Source: Pseudotabrizicola formosa (GTDB taxonomy: Bacteria; Pseudomonadota; Alphaproteobacteria; Rhodobacterales; Rhodobacteraceae). From it: a stretch of DNA of 64,000 bases. Positions 16,351 to 25,967 of this stretch are shown piece by piece. Positions within the stretch are counted from its first letter, which is position 1; each line of letters starts with the position of its first letter. Under the pieces are notes generated by a model. The model worked only from the letters and a program-made list of their open reading frames with translations. It made no database searches and was not told the DNA's origin. A program made the position numbers and the translations under genes. The DNA lies in contig NZ_PJOM01000003.1 of the NCBI RefSeq assembly GCF_002900965.1, forward strand, positions 248,001-312,000. The letters are read 5' to 3'.

Positions 16351-17607
16351 ATGACACAGATACTGATCCTTGTGTTCTTCGTGCTGTTGGCGCTGTCGGT
16401 GCCTGTGGCCCATGCGATGCTGGGCGGGACCGCCGCCGCCCTGCTGATCGAGGGCAAGCCTCTGGCCGTGATCGCGCAGCGCCTTTATGCCCCGACGCAA
16501 AGCTTTCCGATGCTGGCCGTGCCGTTCTTCATTCTGGCGGGCACGCTGATGATGCACGGCAAGTTCGGCGAATATCTGGTGAACATCGCCCGCCTTCTGG
16601 TGGGGCGGTTCAAGGGTGGCCTTGGGCAGGTTTCGATCCTTGGGTCGGTGATGTTCGGGGGCGTGTCAGGGTCTGCGGTGGCGGATGCGTCCGCCATGGG
16701 CAACGCGCTGATCCCGGTGCAGGTCAAAGAGGGCTATCCCCCAGCCTTTGCCGCGGCCGTGAATGCCTCGTCCTCCACCATCTCGGTGCTGATCCCGCCG
16801 TCGATTCCGCTGATCCTGTTCGGGTTAGTGGCAAATGTCTCGATCATCGACCTGTTCGTGGCGGGCATCCTGCCGGGGCTGGTGATGGGCGTGGGGATGA
16901 TGGTGGCGGTCTGGTGGGTTGCCCGGCGGCGAGGCCTTCCGGCGGCCCCGCTTCCGGGCGGATTTCGGGCGTTCCGCAGCCAGATCCTGTTTGCGTTTCC
17001 GGCCTTGATGATGCCTGTTTTCGTGATCGGCACCCTGCGCTTTGGTATCGCCACACCCACCGAGGTCTCGGTGCTGGCGGTGGCCTATGCGCTGCTGATC
17101 GGGCTGTTCGTCTATCGCGACATGACACCCCGGTTGGTTTGGGACGCGTTGGTCAGCACAGGGATGATGACGGGGGCGGTGATGCTCATCATCATGGCCT
17201 CGGGCACGATCCAGTGGGTGATGACGTCCGAACAGGTGCCACAGGCACTGGCGTCCTGGGTCACGGCCACACTGCGCGAACCGTGGATGGTGATCCTTGC
17301 CCTGAACCTCGTCATGCTGATCGTAGGCATGTTCCTTGACCTGCCCGCCGCCGTGCTGCTCCTTGGTCCTTTGTTCGTGACGGTGGGCAATTCCATCGGG
17401 CTCGATCCAGTGCAACTGGGGCTGATGATGGTCATAAACCTGTCGATCGGGCTTTACACGCCGCCGGTGGGCACGACGCTGTTCATCTCGTCGGCCATTG
17501 CGCGGTCCGGCATCGGCGAGACGACCCGCGCGCTGATGCCGTTCTATCTGGTGGCGATTTTGGTGCTGCTGGCGTTTTCCTTCATCCCGGCCCTGACGAT
17601 CTACTGA
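16351..17607 (+). CDS. dctM: TRAP transporter large membrane subunit (DctM family)
   Basis: A 418-residue permease with about 12 helices. Seen are the GGVSGSAVADASAMG segment near residue 105-120, VNASSSTISVLIPPSIPLI and the C-terminal PPVGTTLFISSAIA, all conserved in DctM proteins and involved in Na+ and substrate passage. It starts 13 bp after dctQ with GAGGGGGGAAC upstream. It ends the plus-strand operon and faces the convergent LysR gene 52 bp away. The length is normal. Confidence 0.94.
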   Translation: MTQILILVFFVLLALSVPVAHAMLGGTAAALLIEGKPLAVIAQRLYAPTQSFPMLAVPFFILAGTLMMHGKFGEYLVNIARLLVGRFKGGLGQVSILGSVMFGGVSGSAVADASAMGNALIPVQVKEGYPPAFAAAVNASSSTISVLIPPSIPLILFGLVANVSIIDLFVAGILPGLVMGVGMMVAVWWVARRRGLPAAPLPGGFRAFRSQILFAFPALMMPVFVIGTLRFGIATPTEVSVLAVAYALLIGLFVYRDMTPRLVWDALVSTGMMTGAVMLIIMASGTIQWVMTSEQVPQALASWVTATLREPWMVILALNLVMLIVGMFLDLPAAVLLLGPLFVTVGNSIGLDPVQLGLMMVINLSIGLYTPPVGTTLFISSAIARSGIGETTRALMPFYLVAILVLLAFSFIPALTIY

Positions 17608-17659
17608 CGGGGTCGGCCAAGAGCAGCGGGCGGCCGGTCGCGGGCCGCCCGTATGCGTT

Positions 17660-18658
17660 TCAGAGGCCGTCCAGCGCATCCGTCTCGGCATCGTTGAAGC
17701 CCGCACGCCGTTCGAACCGGGTGCTGTGTCCGCGCTCCAACAGCCAGAGCCGTGCGATCTGAGTGTCGCGCGCGCCCACCGTTTCGACCCATTTCGCGAA
17801 GGATTTGACCGAGCGCCGCGCCATATGCCGCGCGGGGCAGACGAGCCAGTAAGCGGGAAATTCGATCGCCTCGAATTGGGATGACAAAGGCACAAGCTGA
17901 CCGCGCCGCAGTTCCTCGAAAGCCAGGGTGGTGCTTTCCAGAATGACGCCGCCGCCGTCCCGCGCCAGTTGAACCGACATTGACGACCGGTCGAAGCGAT
18001 AGGAATAGCTCATCTGTGCGCCCTGCACACCATTGCGGGGCAACCAGTAATCCCAGCGAAAATAGGCTTTCACGCTGTCGATCAGCCGCGCTTTCGCCAA
18101 TTGCTCGCGCGGATCGGGCGACAATGCCTGAAGTTCCGCCAGATACGACGGTGCGCACATCGGCAGCACCAGATCATGCGCGATGCAGTTCGAATAAAGA
18201 CCCGCCCAGCCACCTTCACCATAGCGCAGGTCCAAGTCGACCACCTCGGTCTCGAACTCGGAAAAGTTGGGCGTTGCATCCACCCGCAAGTCCCAGGTCG
18301 GGTGTTCGCGCACAAACTCGATCAGCCGCGGTGCCAGCCAGCGCACGCCAAAAGAAGGGCTGACCCGGATCGACAGATTGTGGCTTTCGCGTTGACGGAC
18401 GATGGCGCTGCGCACCTCGCGGATGGATTGAAACGCCTGACTGGTGGTCTGAAACAACCTCTCGCCATCAATCGTCAGGCGCAGATGGCGCTTTTCGCGA
18501 TGAAACAGCCGTACTCCCAATTGCTGTTCCAGAAAGCGGATCTGCTGGCTGACAGCAGAGGCAGACACCTGCAATTCCTCTGATGCGCGCGCCACGCCTC
18601 CCAAACGGGCGACGGCTTCGAAATGCGCCATGGAGTTGAGGTTCAGATCGCGTGCCAT
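17660..18658 (-). CDS. LysR-family regulator (GcvA-like) at the end of the TRAP cluster
   Basis: A 332-residue LysR-type regulator: winged HTH in residues 1-65 (FEAVARLGGVARASEELQ, then SASAVSQQIRFLEQQLG) and a periplasmic-binding-like effector domain with the GcvA/AmpR-type IRVSPSFGVRWLAPRL opening. The start at 18658 (MARDLNLN) fits the family, though its ribosome site is poor; the frame extends to 18763. It converges with dctM rather than diverging from its operon. It is the only regulator in the block and so the likely controller of transketolase/TRAP expression, acting at a distance at the promoter upstream of 12064. Confidence 0.9.
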   Translation of the reverse strand: MARDLNLNSMAHFEAVARLGGVARASEELQVSASAVSQQIRFLEQQLGVRLFHREKRHLRLTIDGERLFQTTSQAFQSIREVRSAIVRQRESHNLSIRVSPSFGVRWLAPRLIEFVREHPTWDLRVDATPNFSEFETEVVDLDLRYGEGGWAGLYSNCIAHDLVLPMCAPSYLAELQALSPDPREQLAKARLIDSVKAYFRWDYWLPRNGVQGAQMSYSYRFDRSSMSVQLARDGGGVILESTTLAFEELRRGQLVPLSSQFEAIEFPAYWLVCPARHMARRSVKSFAKWVETVGARDTQIARLWLLERGHSTRFERRAGFNDAETDALDGL

Positions 18659-19256
18659 GGTGCAAAGTAGTAATGCAGGCTTCGTGAGGCAATTGATTTG
18701 ATTGACGCAATCTTGCTGCCATCGCTTTTCGCAAAGAAATATGATATCTACCGTCAGGATCACCTCGCACCTCAGCTGGTCGAGATCGCCGTGGCGAGTG
18801 GCTGCTCTCGCAGATGCAATGCGGCCGTAAGCACGTCAGACCTCTGCCCCCCCTTCAGGGCGATTCCATGTCGCAAAGTGCACTCTCCGCCCGTTGAGAC
18901 TTTTCACCTCTGCCGTTTGGGCGCCGGGCCACGGCAATCGACCAGAAAAGGTTAGTCAAATCTGGAATATGCCCAACGATTTCAACGAAGAGAAGTGCAG
19001 AGGTTGGTCAACCTAAACCATTGAAAAAGTCAGACTGTCGCACTCCGTCACGGGTTGCCACCTCCCTTGATATTGCTTCGGCTGCGGGCTTGGGCCCGTT
19101 GCGCGCTCTGGTCAGAATTCGGGCAGGGTCACAGGTCGGTGCGTCTGTGCCCTTCCGCATCTCACGATCATTTGTCCCTTGGCTGCTTTTGCCATTTGTG
19201 CCTTGCGGCATAGTTGGGTCTAATGGGACCGAAGCAACCCCAATGGAGGCGTCGAC
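18659..19256 (+). other. gene-free region between the accessory block and the MoxR operon
   Basis: No convincing gene in 598 bp. The first 300 bp hold the LysR promoter region and are AT-richer (GATTTGATTGACGCAATC near 18695). The last 100 bp carry the leader of the MoxR operon. A sequence resembling the 3' end of tRNA-Glu is found at 19042-19072 and is listed separately. Confidence 0.6.
19042..19072 (+). repeat. possible degenerate attachment site copy of the tRNA-Glu 3' end
   Basis: Aligned without gaps, 22 of 30 bases match the end of tRNA-Glu (11583-11612); the core CACGGGTTGCCAC compares with TACGGGCTGCCAC in the tRNA. It lies in the gene-free stretch on the far side of the transketolase-TRAP block. 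No integrase is present, so this could be an old attR or chance. Confidence 0.25.
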
Positions 19257-20270
19257 ATGGCCATTTCCCCCCCCGAGACCGATCTGGTGGAGGCGATTGA
19301 GCGGCTGGGGGACCGGCTGGGGCAGGCCAAGGCCTCGGTCAACCGGCGGTTCATCGGGCAGGAAAAGGTGGTCGATCTGGTGCTGGCCTCGATGCTCTGC
19401 GGTGGTCATGCCTTGCTGGTGGGCCTGCCGGGACTGGGCAAGACGCGGCTGGTCGATACGCTGGGCACGGTGATGGGCCTGTCTGCCAACCGCATCCAGT
19501 TCACGCCGGATCTGATGCCTGCCGATATTCTGGGATCGGAGGTGCTGGAAACGGCGGATGGCGGGGCGCGGGCGTTCCGGTTCATCGAAGGGCCGATCTT
19601 TTGCCAGTTGCTGATGGCGGACGAGATCAACCGCGCCAGCCCCCGCACGCAATCGGCGCTGCTGCAGGCGATGCAGGAAAAGGAAGTCACCATCGCCGGG
19701 CAGCACCGCAAGCTGGGCCGTCCGTTCCATGTGCTGGCCACCCAGAACCCGATTGAGCAGGAAGGCACCTATCCACTGCCCGAAGCGCAGCTGGACCGGT
19801 TTCTGGTGCAGGTCGATGTCGAATATCCGACCCGCGCCACCGAGCGGGACATTCTGATTGCCACCACCGGGGCCGAAGAGGCGCAATCGACGCAAGTGTT
19901 TACCGCTGACGAGTTGCTGGCGGCGCAATCCGTGCTGCGGCGGATGCCGGTCGGGGAGGCTGTGGTGGAGGCGATCCTTGATCTGGTGCGCGCCTGCCGT
20001 CCGGGCGAGGCCGAGGGCCGCGATCTGGAGGGCAGTCTGAGCTGGGGGCCGGGGCCGCGCGCGGCGCAGGCCCTGATGCTGACGGTGCGGGCGCGGGCGC
20101 TGCTGGATGGGCGGCTGGCCCCGTCGGTGGCGGATGTGGCGGCGATGAGCCGGGCGGTGCTGACGCATCGGATGGCGCTGTCTTTTGCCGCGCGCGCGCG
20201 GGGCGAGACGCTGGCGGGGATCATCGACCGTGTGACCAGCCGCACCTTGCGGCTTGAGGCGGCTGCGTGA
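19257..20270 (+). CDS. MoxR-family AAA+ ATPase
   Basis: A 337-residue AAA+ ATPase of the MoxR group, chaperone-like proteins that act with vWA-domain partners to mature enzymes or envelope complexes. Walker A is GLPGLGKT at 56-63, Walker B is in LLMADEINRASPRTQSALL, and the sensor region is ATQNPIEQEGTYPLPEAQLDRF. The gene leads a four-gene operon whose members all overlap by 1-4 bp (DUF58, DUF4159, large membrane protein). GGAG upstream supports the ATG at 19257. The target of the system is not known. Confidence 0.94.
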   Translation: MAISPPETDLVEAIERLGDRLGQAKASVNRRFIGQEKVVDLVLASMLCGGHALLVGLPGLGKTRLVDTLGTVMGLSANRIQFTPDLMPADILGSEVLETADGGARAFRFIEGPIFCQLLMADEINRASPRTQSALLQAMQEKEVTIAGQHRKLGRPFHVLATQNPIEQEGTYPLPEAQLDRFLVQVDVEYPTRATERDILIATTGAEEAQSTQVFTADELLAAQSVLRRMPVGEAVVEAILDLVRACRPGEAEGRDLEGSLSWGPGPRAAQALMLTVRARALLDGRLAPSVADVAAMSRAVLTHRMALSFAARARGETLAGIIDRVTSRTLRLEAAA

Positions 20271-21136
20271 GCCTTGACCTTCAGTCCCGCGCCGAGGCGC
20301 TTGGCCAGTCGCTGCCGCCGCTGATGGCCGAGGCCGAATTGCTGGCTGCCACGGTGATGATGGGCGAACACGGGCGCAGGCGGGCGGGGCAGGGCGATGA
20401 ATTCTGGCAATACCGCCCGGTGAATGCGGGCGATTCCGCACGGCTGATCGATTGGCGCCGCTCGGCACGGGGCGATGCGCATTTCGTGCGCGAGCGCGAA
20501 TGGCAATCGGCGCAATCGGTGACGCTTTGGGTTGATCCGGGCAAGTCGATGGCGTTTTCCGGCGACAAGGCGCGCGCGCCGAAGGCGGACCGCGCAAAGG
20601 TGCTGGCTCTGGCCACCGCCGTCTTGCTGCTGCGGGCGGGGGAACGGGTCGGGCTGGCGGGTGATGCCGCCCCACCGCGTCCGGGACGGTCGCAGATCGT
20701 TAAGCTGGCGGCGGTCTTGTCCGGGGTGGCAGAGGGGGGCGAATACGGCGCACCGACGGCCACCGGCATGGTCAGCCATGGCCGGGCGCTGTTCCTGTCG
20801 GATTTCTTTGGCGATCTGACCGTGCTGGAAAAGGCGCTGACCGAAGCTGCCGACCGGGGCGTGCGCGGCGCGCTGGTGCAGGTGCTGGACCCGGCGGAGG
20901 AGGAGTTTCCGTTTTCGGGCCGGACAGTGTTTGAATCGATGGGCGGCGGGGTGCGGCATGAAACGCAGCAGGCGGGTGATCTGCGGGCGCGCTACCTTGC
21001 GCGGTTGGCCGAGCGCAAGGACCGGCTGGCAGATCTGGCCCGTGCGGTGGGCTGGCATGTGACCACGCATCACACCGGGCAACCGGCGCAGGCGGGCCTG
21101 TTGTGGATCTATACCGCCTTGCAGGGGGGCCGCTGA
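20267..21136 (+). CDS. DUF58 domain protein
   Basis: A 289-residue DUF58 protein, starting with GTG inside the moxR stop (GTGA overlap). The signature YRPVNAGDSARLIDWRRSAR is complete, and a vWA-like fold follows (VTLWVDPGKSMAFSG and ALFLSDFFGDL). DUF58 proteins are nearly always next to MoxR ATPases and probably serve as their partner or substrate. No membrane segment was seen in this copy, whereas many DUF58 proteins have two, so this one is likely cytosolic. Translation runs straight into the DUF4159 gene (TGATG). Confidence 0.92.
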   Translation: MSLDLQSRAEALGQSLPPLMAEAELLAATVMMGEHGRRRAGQGDEFWQYRPVNAGDSARLIDWRRSARGDAHFVREREWQSAQSVTLWVDPGKSMAFSGDKARAPKADRAKVLALATAVLLLRAGERVGLAGDAAPPRPGRSQIVKLAAVLSGVAEGGEYGAPTATGMVSHGRALFLSDFFGDLTVLEKALTEAADRGVRGALVQVLDPAEEEFPFSGRTVFESMGGGVRHETQQAGDLRARYLARLAERKDRLADLARAVGWHVTTHHTGQPAQAGLLWIYTALQGGR

Positions 21137-23895
21137 TGTTCATGCTGGGGCCCATCGGGTTTGCAACGCCCATGCTTTTGCTGGGGCTGATCGCGCTGCC
21201 CATCCTGTGGCTCTTGTTGCGGGCCGTGCCGCCCGCGCCGATCCGGCGGCGGTTCCCGGGCGTGGCATTGTTGCTGGGTCTGCGTGACGAGGAGGCCGAG
21301 GCCGACAAGACGCCGTGGTGGCTGCTCCTGTTGCGGATGGCGGCGATTGCCGCCGCCATCATCGCCTTTGCCGGGCCGGTGTTGAATCCGGTGGCGCGGC
21401 AGGCGGGGACCGGGCCGCTTCTGATCGTGATGGATGCCACATGGGCCGATGCGCGCGACTGGCCGCGCCGGCTGGACCGGACTTCGGCCTTGCTGGACGA
21501 GGCGGCGCGCGACGGCCGCCCGGTGGCGCTGATCCGGCTGAGTGATACGCCGGGCGAGGTGGCGTTTCAGGCAGCGGATGCGGTGGCGACCCGGCTGGCG
21601 GGGGTGACGCCGCAGGCCTGGGCTCCGCGCGATCTGTCCGGATGGGCAGGCGCGCTGCCCGAGGGCGGGTTTGATACGTTCTGGCTGTCGGATGGGCTGG
21701 ATCATCCGGGGCGCGCGGTCCTGATGGGCGCGCTGGAGGCCAAGGGCGCGGTGACCGTGTTCGAAAGCCCGCGCCCGGTGTTTGCGCTGCATCCGGCGCT
21801 CTATGACGAGGGGGCGATCCAGCTGGCCGCCACCCGCCTGCCTGCGGCGGACCCGGTGTCGGTCGAGGTGTCGGCGCGCGGGCCTGATCCGTCGGGGGTG
21901 GAGCGCGAGTTGGCGCGAATCTCGCTGGACTTTGGCCTTGGGGCCGAACGGGCCGAGGCGGCACTGTCGTTGCCGCCCGAATTGCGCAACCGGATCACCC
22001 GCTTCGAGATTGCGGGCCTGCGGTCGGCGGGGGCAGTCAGCCTGACCGATGACAGCCTGAAGCGGCGCAAGGTGGCGCTGATCGGCGGCGGGGCGGACCG
22101 CGAGGGTCTGCAACTGCTGTCGCCGCTGCACTATCTGCGGCAGGCGCTGGAACCGGTGGCGGACCTGATGGAAGGGTCATTGACCGACCTTTTGCTGGCC
22201 TCTCCGGATGTGGTGATCATGGCCGATGTGGCGCGGCTGTCGCAGGCCGATACCGATGCGCTGCTGGATTGGCTGGATACGGGCGGGCTGCTCTTGCGCT
22301 TTGCCGGGCCGCAGATGGCGGCGTCCGATATCAGCCGCACGGTGGAAGACCCGCTGCTGCCGGTGCGCCTGCGCGAAGGCGGTCGGTCGGTCGGGGGCGC
22401 GATGAGCTGGGGGGAGCCGAAGACACTGGCACCCTTCCCCGAAGACTCGCCGTTCCACGGGCTGCCCTTGCCCGAGGATGTGACCATCACCTCGCAGGTG
22501 CTGGCACAGCCTGACCCCGAACTGGCCGAGCGCACGATTGCGGCACTGGCTGATGGCACGCCTCTGGTCACCCGCAAGGTGGTGGGGCAGGGGCAGGTGG
22601 TGCTGGTGCATGTGACGGCGAATGCCGAATGGTCCACCCTGCCGTTGTCGGGGCTGTTCATGTCGATGCTGGAGCGGCTGGCGGTGTCCACCCGCCCCGT
22701 CGCGCCCGAGGCCGCCGATCTGGCTGGCCAGATCTGGGTGCCCGAGGTGGTGCTGGACGCCTACGGCCAACCGCAGGAGGCGGGCGAGCTGCCGGGGCAA
22801 CCCGGCGAGGTGCTGGCGCAAGCGATGGTGGCAGGCCCCGGGCCTGACCAGCCACCGGGGCTCTATGCCGGGTCTGACCGGCGGGTGGCGCTGAACGTGA
22901 TTGCTGCGGATACCACGCTGGCCGCCGCGACATGGCCGCAGGGGACGGTGATCGAAGGCCTAGACGCGCCGCCGGAACAGGCGCTGAAGGGTGCGTTCCT
23001 GTCCGGGGGTTTGGTGCTGTTGATGCTGGATATTCTGGCGGCCCTTTGGGTGTCGGGCCGTCTGGGCGGGTTCGCCCGCAAGGCGGCGATGCTGGCGGCG
23101 CTGGTGTTGCTGGCCCCGGATGCGCAGGCCCAAGGTATGCCCGATGATGCCAAGGCGCTGGAGGCGACGACGGGGCTGGTGCTGGCGCATGTGGTGACCG
23201 GCGATGCACAGCTGGACGAGACGGCGGCGGCAGGTCTGCTGGGTCTGGGCGAGATCCTGTGGCAACGCACCTCGATCGAGCCGGATCAGCCGGTGGGGGT
23301 GAACATCGAAACCGACGAGTTGGCGTTCTTTCCCTTCCTGTACTGGCCGGTGTCCACGGCGCAGCCGCTGCCCTCGGCCACCGCTTATTCCAAGCTGAAC
23401 GATTACCTGCGCACCGGGGGGATGATCCTGTTTGATACCCGCGACGCCGATCTTGCGGGCGGCACTTCGCCCGAGGGGCAGCACCTGCAACGGCTTGCTG
23501 CCGGGCTGAACATTCCGCCGTTGGAGCAGATCCCGGCAGATCATGTGCTGACGCGCACCTTCTATCTGTTGCAGGATTTCCCCGGTCGTCACCAGCGCAG
23601 CTCGCTGTGGGTGGAGGCCGCCCCGCCGGATGCCGAACAGGTGGACGGCATGCCGTTCCGCAATCTGAATGACGGGGTGACGCCGGTGGTGATCGGCGGC
23701 AACGACTGGGCCTCGGCCTGGGCCGTGGGGGCCAATGGCGCACCGCTGCTGCCGGTGGGACGCGGCTTTGCCGGCGAGCGGCAGCGTGAACTGGCCTATC
23801 GCTTTGGCGTCAACCTGATCATGCATGTTCTGACAGGCAACTATAAATCCGATCAGGTCCATGTGCCTGCCCTGCTGGAAAGGCTTGGCCAATGA
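21136..23895 (+). CDS. large DUF4159 membrane protein with BatA-like N-terminus
   Basis: A 919-residue protein. The first 85 residues hold two helices and match the BatA/aerotolerance N-terminal region (ALPILWLLLRAVPPAPIRRR, then KTPWWLLLLRMAAI). The middle is a vWA-like/class-I glutamine-amidotransferase-like region in the periplasm. A helix pair near residues 620-660 precedes the C-terminal DUF4159 domain, ending GNYKSDQVHVPALLERL. The C-terminal domain contains LRTGGMILFDTRDAD. It is coupled to DUF58 and to the next gene by overlap. Function is unknown; an envelope role with MoxR is likely. Confidence 0.9.
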   Translation: MFMLGPIGFATPMLLLGLIALPILWLLLRAVPPAPIRRRFPGVALLLGLRDEEAEADKTPWWLLLLRMAAIAAAIIAFAGPVLNPVARQAGTGPLLIVMDATWADARDWPRRLDRTSALLDEAARDGRPVALIRLSDTPGEVAFQAADAVATRLAGVTPQAWAPRDLSGWAGALPEGGFDTFWLSDGLDHPGRAVLMGALEAKGAVTVFESPRPVFALHPALYDEGAIQLAATRLPAADPVSVEVSARGPDPSGVERELARISLDFGLGAERAEAALSLPPELRNRITRFEIAGLRSAGAVSLTDDSLKRRKVALIGGGADREGLQLLSPLHYLRQALEPVADLMEGSLTDLLLASPDVVIMADVARLSQADTDALLDWLDTGGLLLRFAGPQMAASDISRTVEDPLLPVRLREGGRSVGGAMSWGEPKTLAPFPEDSPFHGLPLPEDVTITSQVLAQPDPELAERTIAALADGTPLVTRKVVGQGQVVLVHVTANAEWSTLPLSGLFMSMLERLAVSTRPVAPEAADLAGQIWVPEVVLDAYGQPQEAGELPGQPGEVLAQAMVAGPGPDQPPGLYAGSDRRVALNVIAADTTLAAATWPQGTVIEGLDAPPEQALKGAFLSGGLVLLMLDILAALWVSGRLGGFARKAAMLAALVLLAPDAQAQGMPDDAKALEATTGLVLAHVVTGDAQLDETAAAGLLGLGEILWQRTSIEPDQPVGVNIETDELAFFPFLYWPVSTAQPLPSATAYSKLNDYLRTGGMILFDTRDADLAGGTSPEGQHLQRLAAGLNIPPLEQIPADHVLTRTFYLLQDFPGRHQRSSLWVEAAPPDAEQVDGMPFRNLNDGVTPVVIGGNDWASAWAVGANGAPLLPVGRGFAGERQRELAYRFGVNLIMHVLTGNYKSDQVHVPALLERLGQ

Positions 23896-25967
23896 TGCAA
23901 AGCCTTGTGTTCGCGCCGCTGATTCCATGGCCTCTGATCTGGGGGGCACTGGCCTTTGCCCTGGTCCTGCTGGCGTTGGCGGTGGTGCGTGGGCTGTCGG
24001 GCTGGGGCTTGCGGGCGGTGGCGGCGGGTCTGGTGCTGCTGGCGCTGGCCAACCCGGCCTTGCAAGAGGAAGACCGCAGCCCGCAATCCGACATCGTGAT
24101 CGCGGTGGTGGATGACAGTGCCAGCCAGCACCTGTCCGACCGCCCCGCCCAGACCGAGCGGGCGTTGGCGGCCTTGCAGGCCGAGGTCGCGGCGCTGGAC
24201 AACACCGAATTGCGCGTGACCCGCGTGGGCGACGGGCCCGAGGATGCTGGCACGCTGGCAATGACGGCCTTGGCCGAGGCGCTGGCGGAAGAGCCGCGCG
24301 CGCGGGTGGCGGGGGCGGTGATCATCAGCGACGGGCAGGTGCATGACCTTGATCTTGTTCCCAACCTGCCCGCGCCGCTGCATGTGCTGCTGACCGGCGC
24401 GCCGGAGGATTGGGACCGTCGGTTGATCGTGAAAAACGCCCCTGCCTTTGCCATCCTGGGTGAAGAGGTGATGCTGACCCTGCGGATCGAGGATCAGGGT
24501 GCGGTGCCTGCGAGCATAGGCCCGATGGCGGAGTTGACCATCGCGGTGGATGCCGATGCGCCACAAACCTATACCGTGCCAGTGGGTGAGGATCTGGAAC
24601 TGCCCGTGACCCTGCCGCATGGCGGGATGAACGTGTTGCAATTCACGGTGGCCGGTGCCGAGGGGGAGCTGACCGACCGCAACAATGCTGCCGTGGTGCA
24701 GATCAATGGCGTGCGCGACCGTTTGCGGGTGCTGTTGGTGTCGGGTGAGCCGCATGCGGGCGAACGGGTCTGGCGCAATCTGCTGAAGTCGGATGCGAGC
24801 GTGGATCTGGTGCATTTCACCATCCTGCGCCCGCCCGAAAAGCAGGACGGTATCCCGGTTTCGGAACTGTCGCTGATCGCCTTTCCCACGCGGGAGCTGT
24901 TCGTGGAAAAGATCGAGGAATTCGATCTGATCGTATTTGACCGCTATTCGATGCGGGGCATCCTGCCGATGTCTTACATGGAAAACATCGTGAATTACGT
25001 GCGCGGGGGCGGCACGGTGCTGGTGGCCGCCGGGCCGGAATATGGCGCGGTTGACAGTCTGTGGCGCTCGCCCCTGGCCGAGATCCTGCCCGCCGACCCC
25101 ACGGCACGGGTGATCGAGGGCGGGTTTCAGCCCCAACTCACCGATCTGGGCCGCCGCCATCCGGTGACCGAGGGACTGGAGGATCTGGCGCCTGAAGGTG
25201 GCTGGGGCCGCTGGTTCCGTATGGTCGATGTGATCCCGCGTGCGGGGCAGGTGGTGATGGAAGGGCCGGACAACCGGCCGCTTCTCATCCTTAACCGGGT
25301 GGAGGAAGGGCGGGTGGCGATCCTTGCCTCCGACCATGCCTGGCTTTGGGGCCGGGGGTATGAAGGCGGCGGGCCACAGCTGGAACTGCTGCGCCGGCTG
25401 GCGCATTGGATGCTGAAAGAGCCGGAGCTGGAAGAGGAGACCCTGACCGGCACGGTGTCGGGCCAGACCCTGACCGTGATCCGCCGCAGCATCGAGGAAA
25501 CTCCGCCGGGGGATGTGACCATCACCGGGCCAGACGGCGCGGAAACCGCGCTGCCGCTGGTGGAAATCTCTCCGGGACGGCATGAAGGCGTGTTTGAAGC
25601 GCCGAGTGTGGGCCTCTATCGGCTGGAACAGGGCGCATTGAGCCGGGTGGTCGCCGTCGGCCCATCGTCGCCACGCGAATTTGTGGAAACGATTGCCTCG
25701 GATGAGCCGCTTGCCGACCCCGTGGCGGCCACGAATGGCGGCATTTTGCGTCTGTCTGACGGCATGCCGGACCTGCGCACGGTGCGCGACGGGCGGCCAG
25801 CCTCGGGGCGCGGCTGGATCGGGGTCACTCCGCGGGGGGCCTATGTGACACAGGATGTGCGGGTGGCCGCCCTGTTGCCGGGCTGGGCCTGGCTTTTGCT
25901 GGTGGCGGGCTTTGCCATCACCGCCTGGCTGATCGAAGGCCGCAAGGGGGCGCGGCGGGCTGGGTAG
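23892..25967 (+). CDS. large membrane-anchored vWA/amidotransferase-like protein, last gene of the MoxR operon
   Basis: A 691-residue protein with two N-terminal helices (about residues 12-55), a long soluble region and one C-terminal helix (about 660-682), ending in a basic tail. The soluble part has a vWA-like start (DIVIAVVDDSASQHL; AGAVIISDGQVHDL) and later a class-I amidotransferase-like fold (RLRVLLVSGEPHAGER, VRGGGTVLVAAGPEY). Topology puts the bulk in the periplasm or cytosol as one block between anchors. ATGA overlap with the DUF4159 gene. It abuts the convergent DUF599 gene with no gap. Confidence 0.88.
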   Translation: MMQSLVFAPLIPWPLIWGALAFALVLLALAVVRGLSGWGLRAVAAGLVLLALANPALQEEDRSPQSDIVIAVVDDSASQHLSDRPAQTERALAALQAEVAALDNTELRVTRVGDGPEDAGTLAMTALAEALAEEPRARVAGAVIISDGQVHDLDLVPNLPAPLHVLLTGAPEDWDRRLIVKNAPAFAILGEEVMLTLRIEDQGAVPASIGPMAELTIAVDADAPQTYTVPVGEDLELPVTLPHGGMNVLQFTVAGAEGELTDRNNAAVVQINGVRDRLRVLLVSGEPHAGERVWRNLLKSDASVDLVHFTILRPPEKQDGIPVSELSLIAFPTRELFVEKIEEFDLIVFDRYSMRGILPMSYMENIVNYVRGGGTVLVAAGPEYGAVDSLWRSPLAEILPADPTARVIEGGFQPQLTDLGRRHPVTEGLEDLAPEGGWGRWFRMVDVIPRAGQVVMEGPDNRPLLILNRVEEGRVAILASDHAWLWGRGYEGGGPQLELLRRLAHWMLKEPELEEETLTGTVSGQTLTVIRRSIEETPPGDVTITGPDGAETALPLVEISPGRHEGVFEAPSVGLYRLEQGALSRVVAVGPSSPREFVETIASDEPLADPVAATNGGILRLSDGMPDLRTVRDGRPASGRGWIGVTPRGAYVTQDVRVAALLPGWAWLLLVAGFAITAWLIEGRKGARRAG

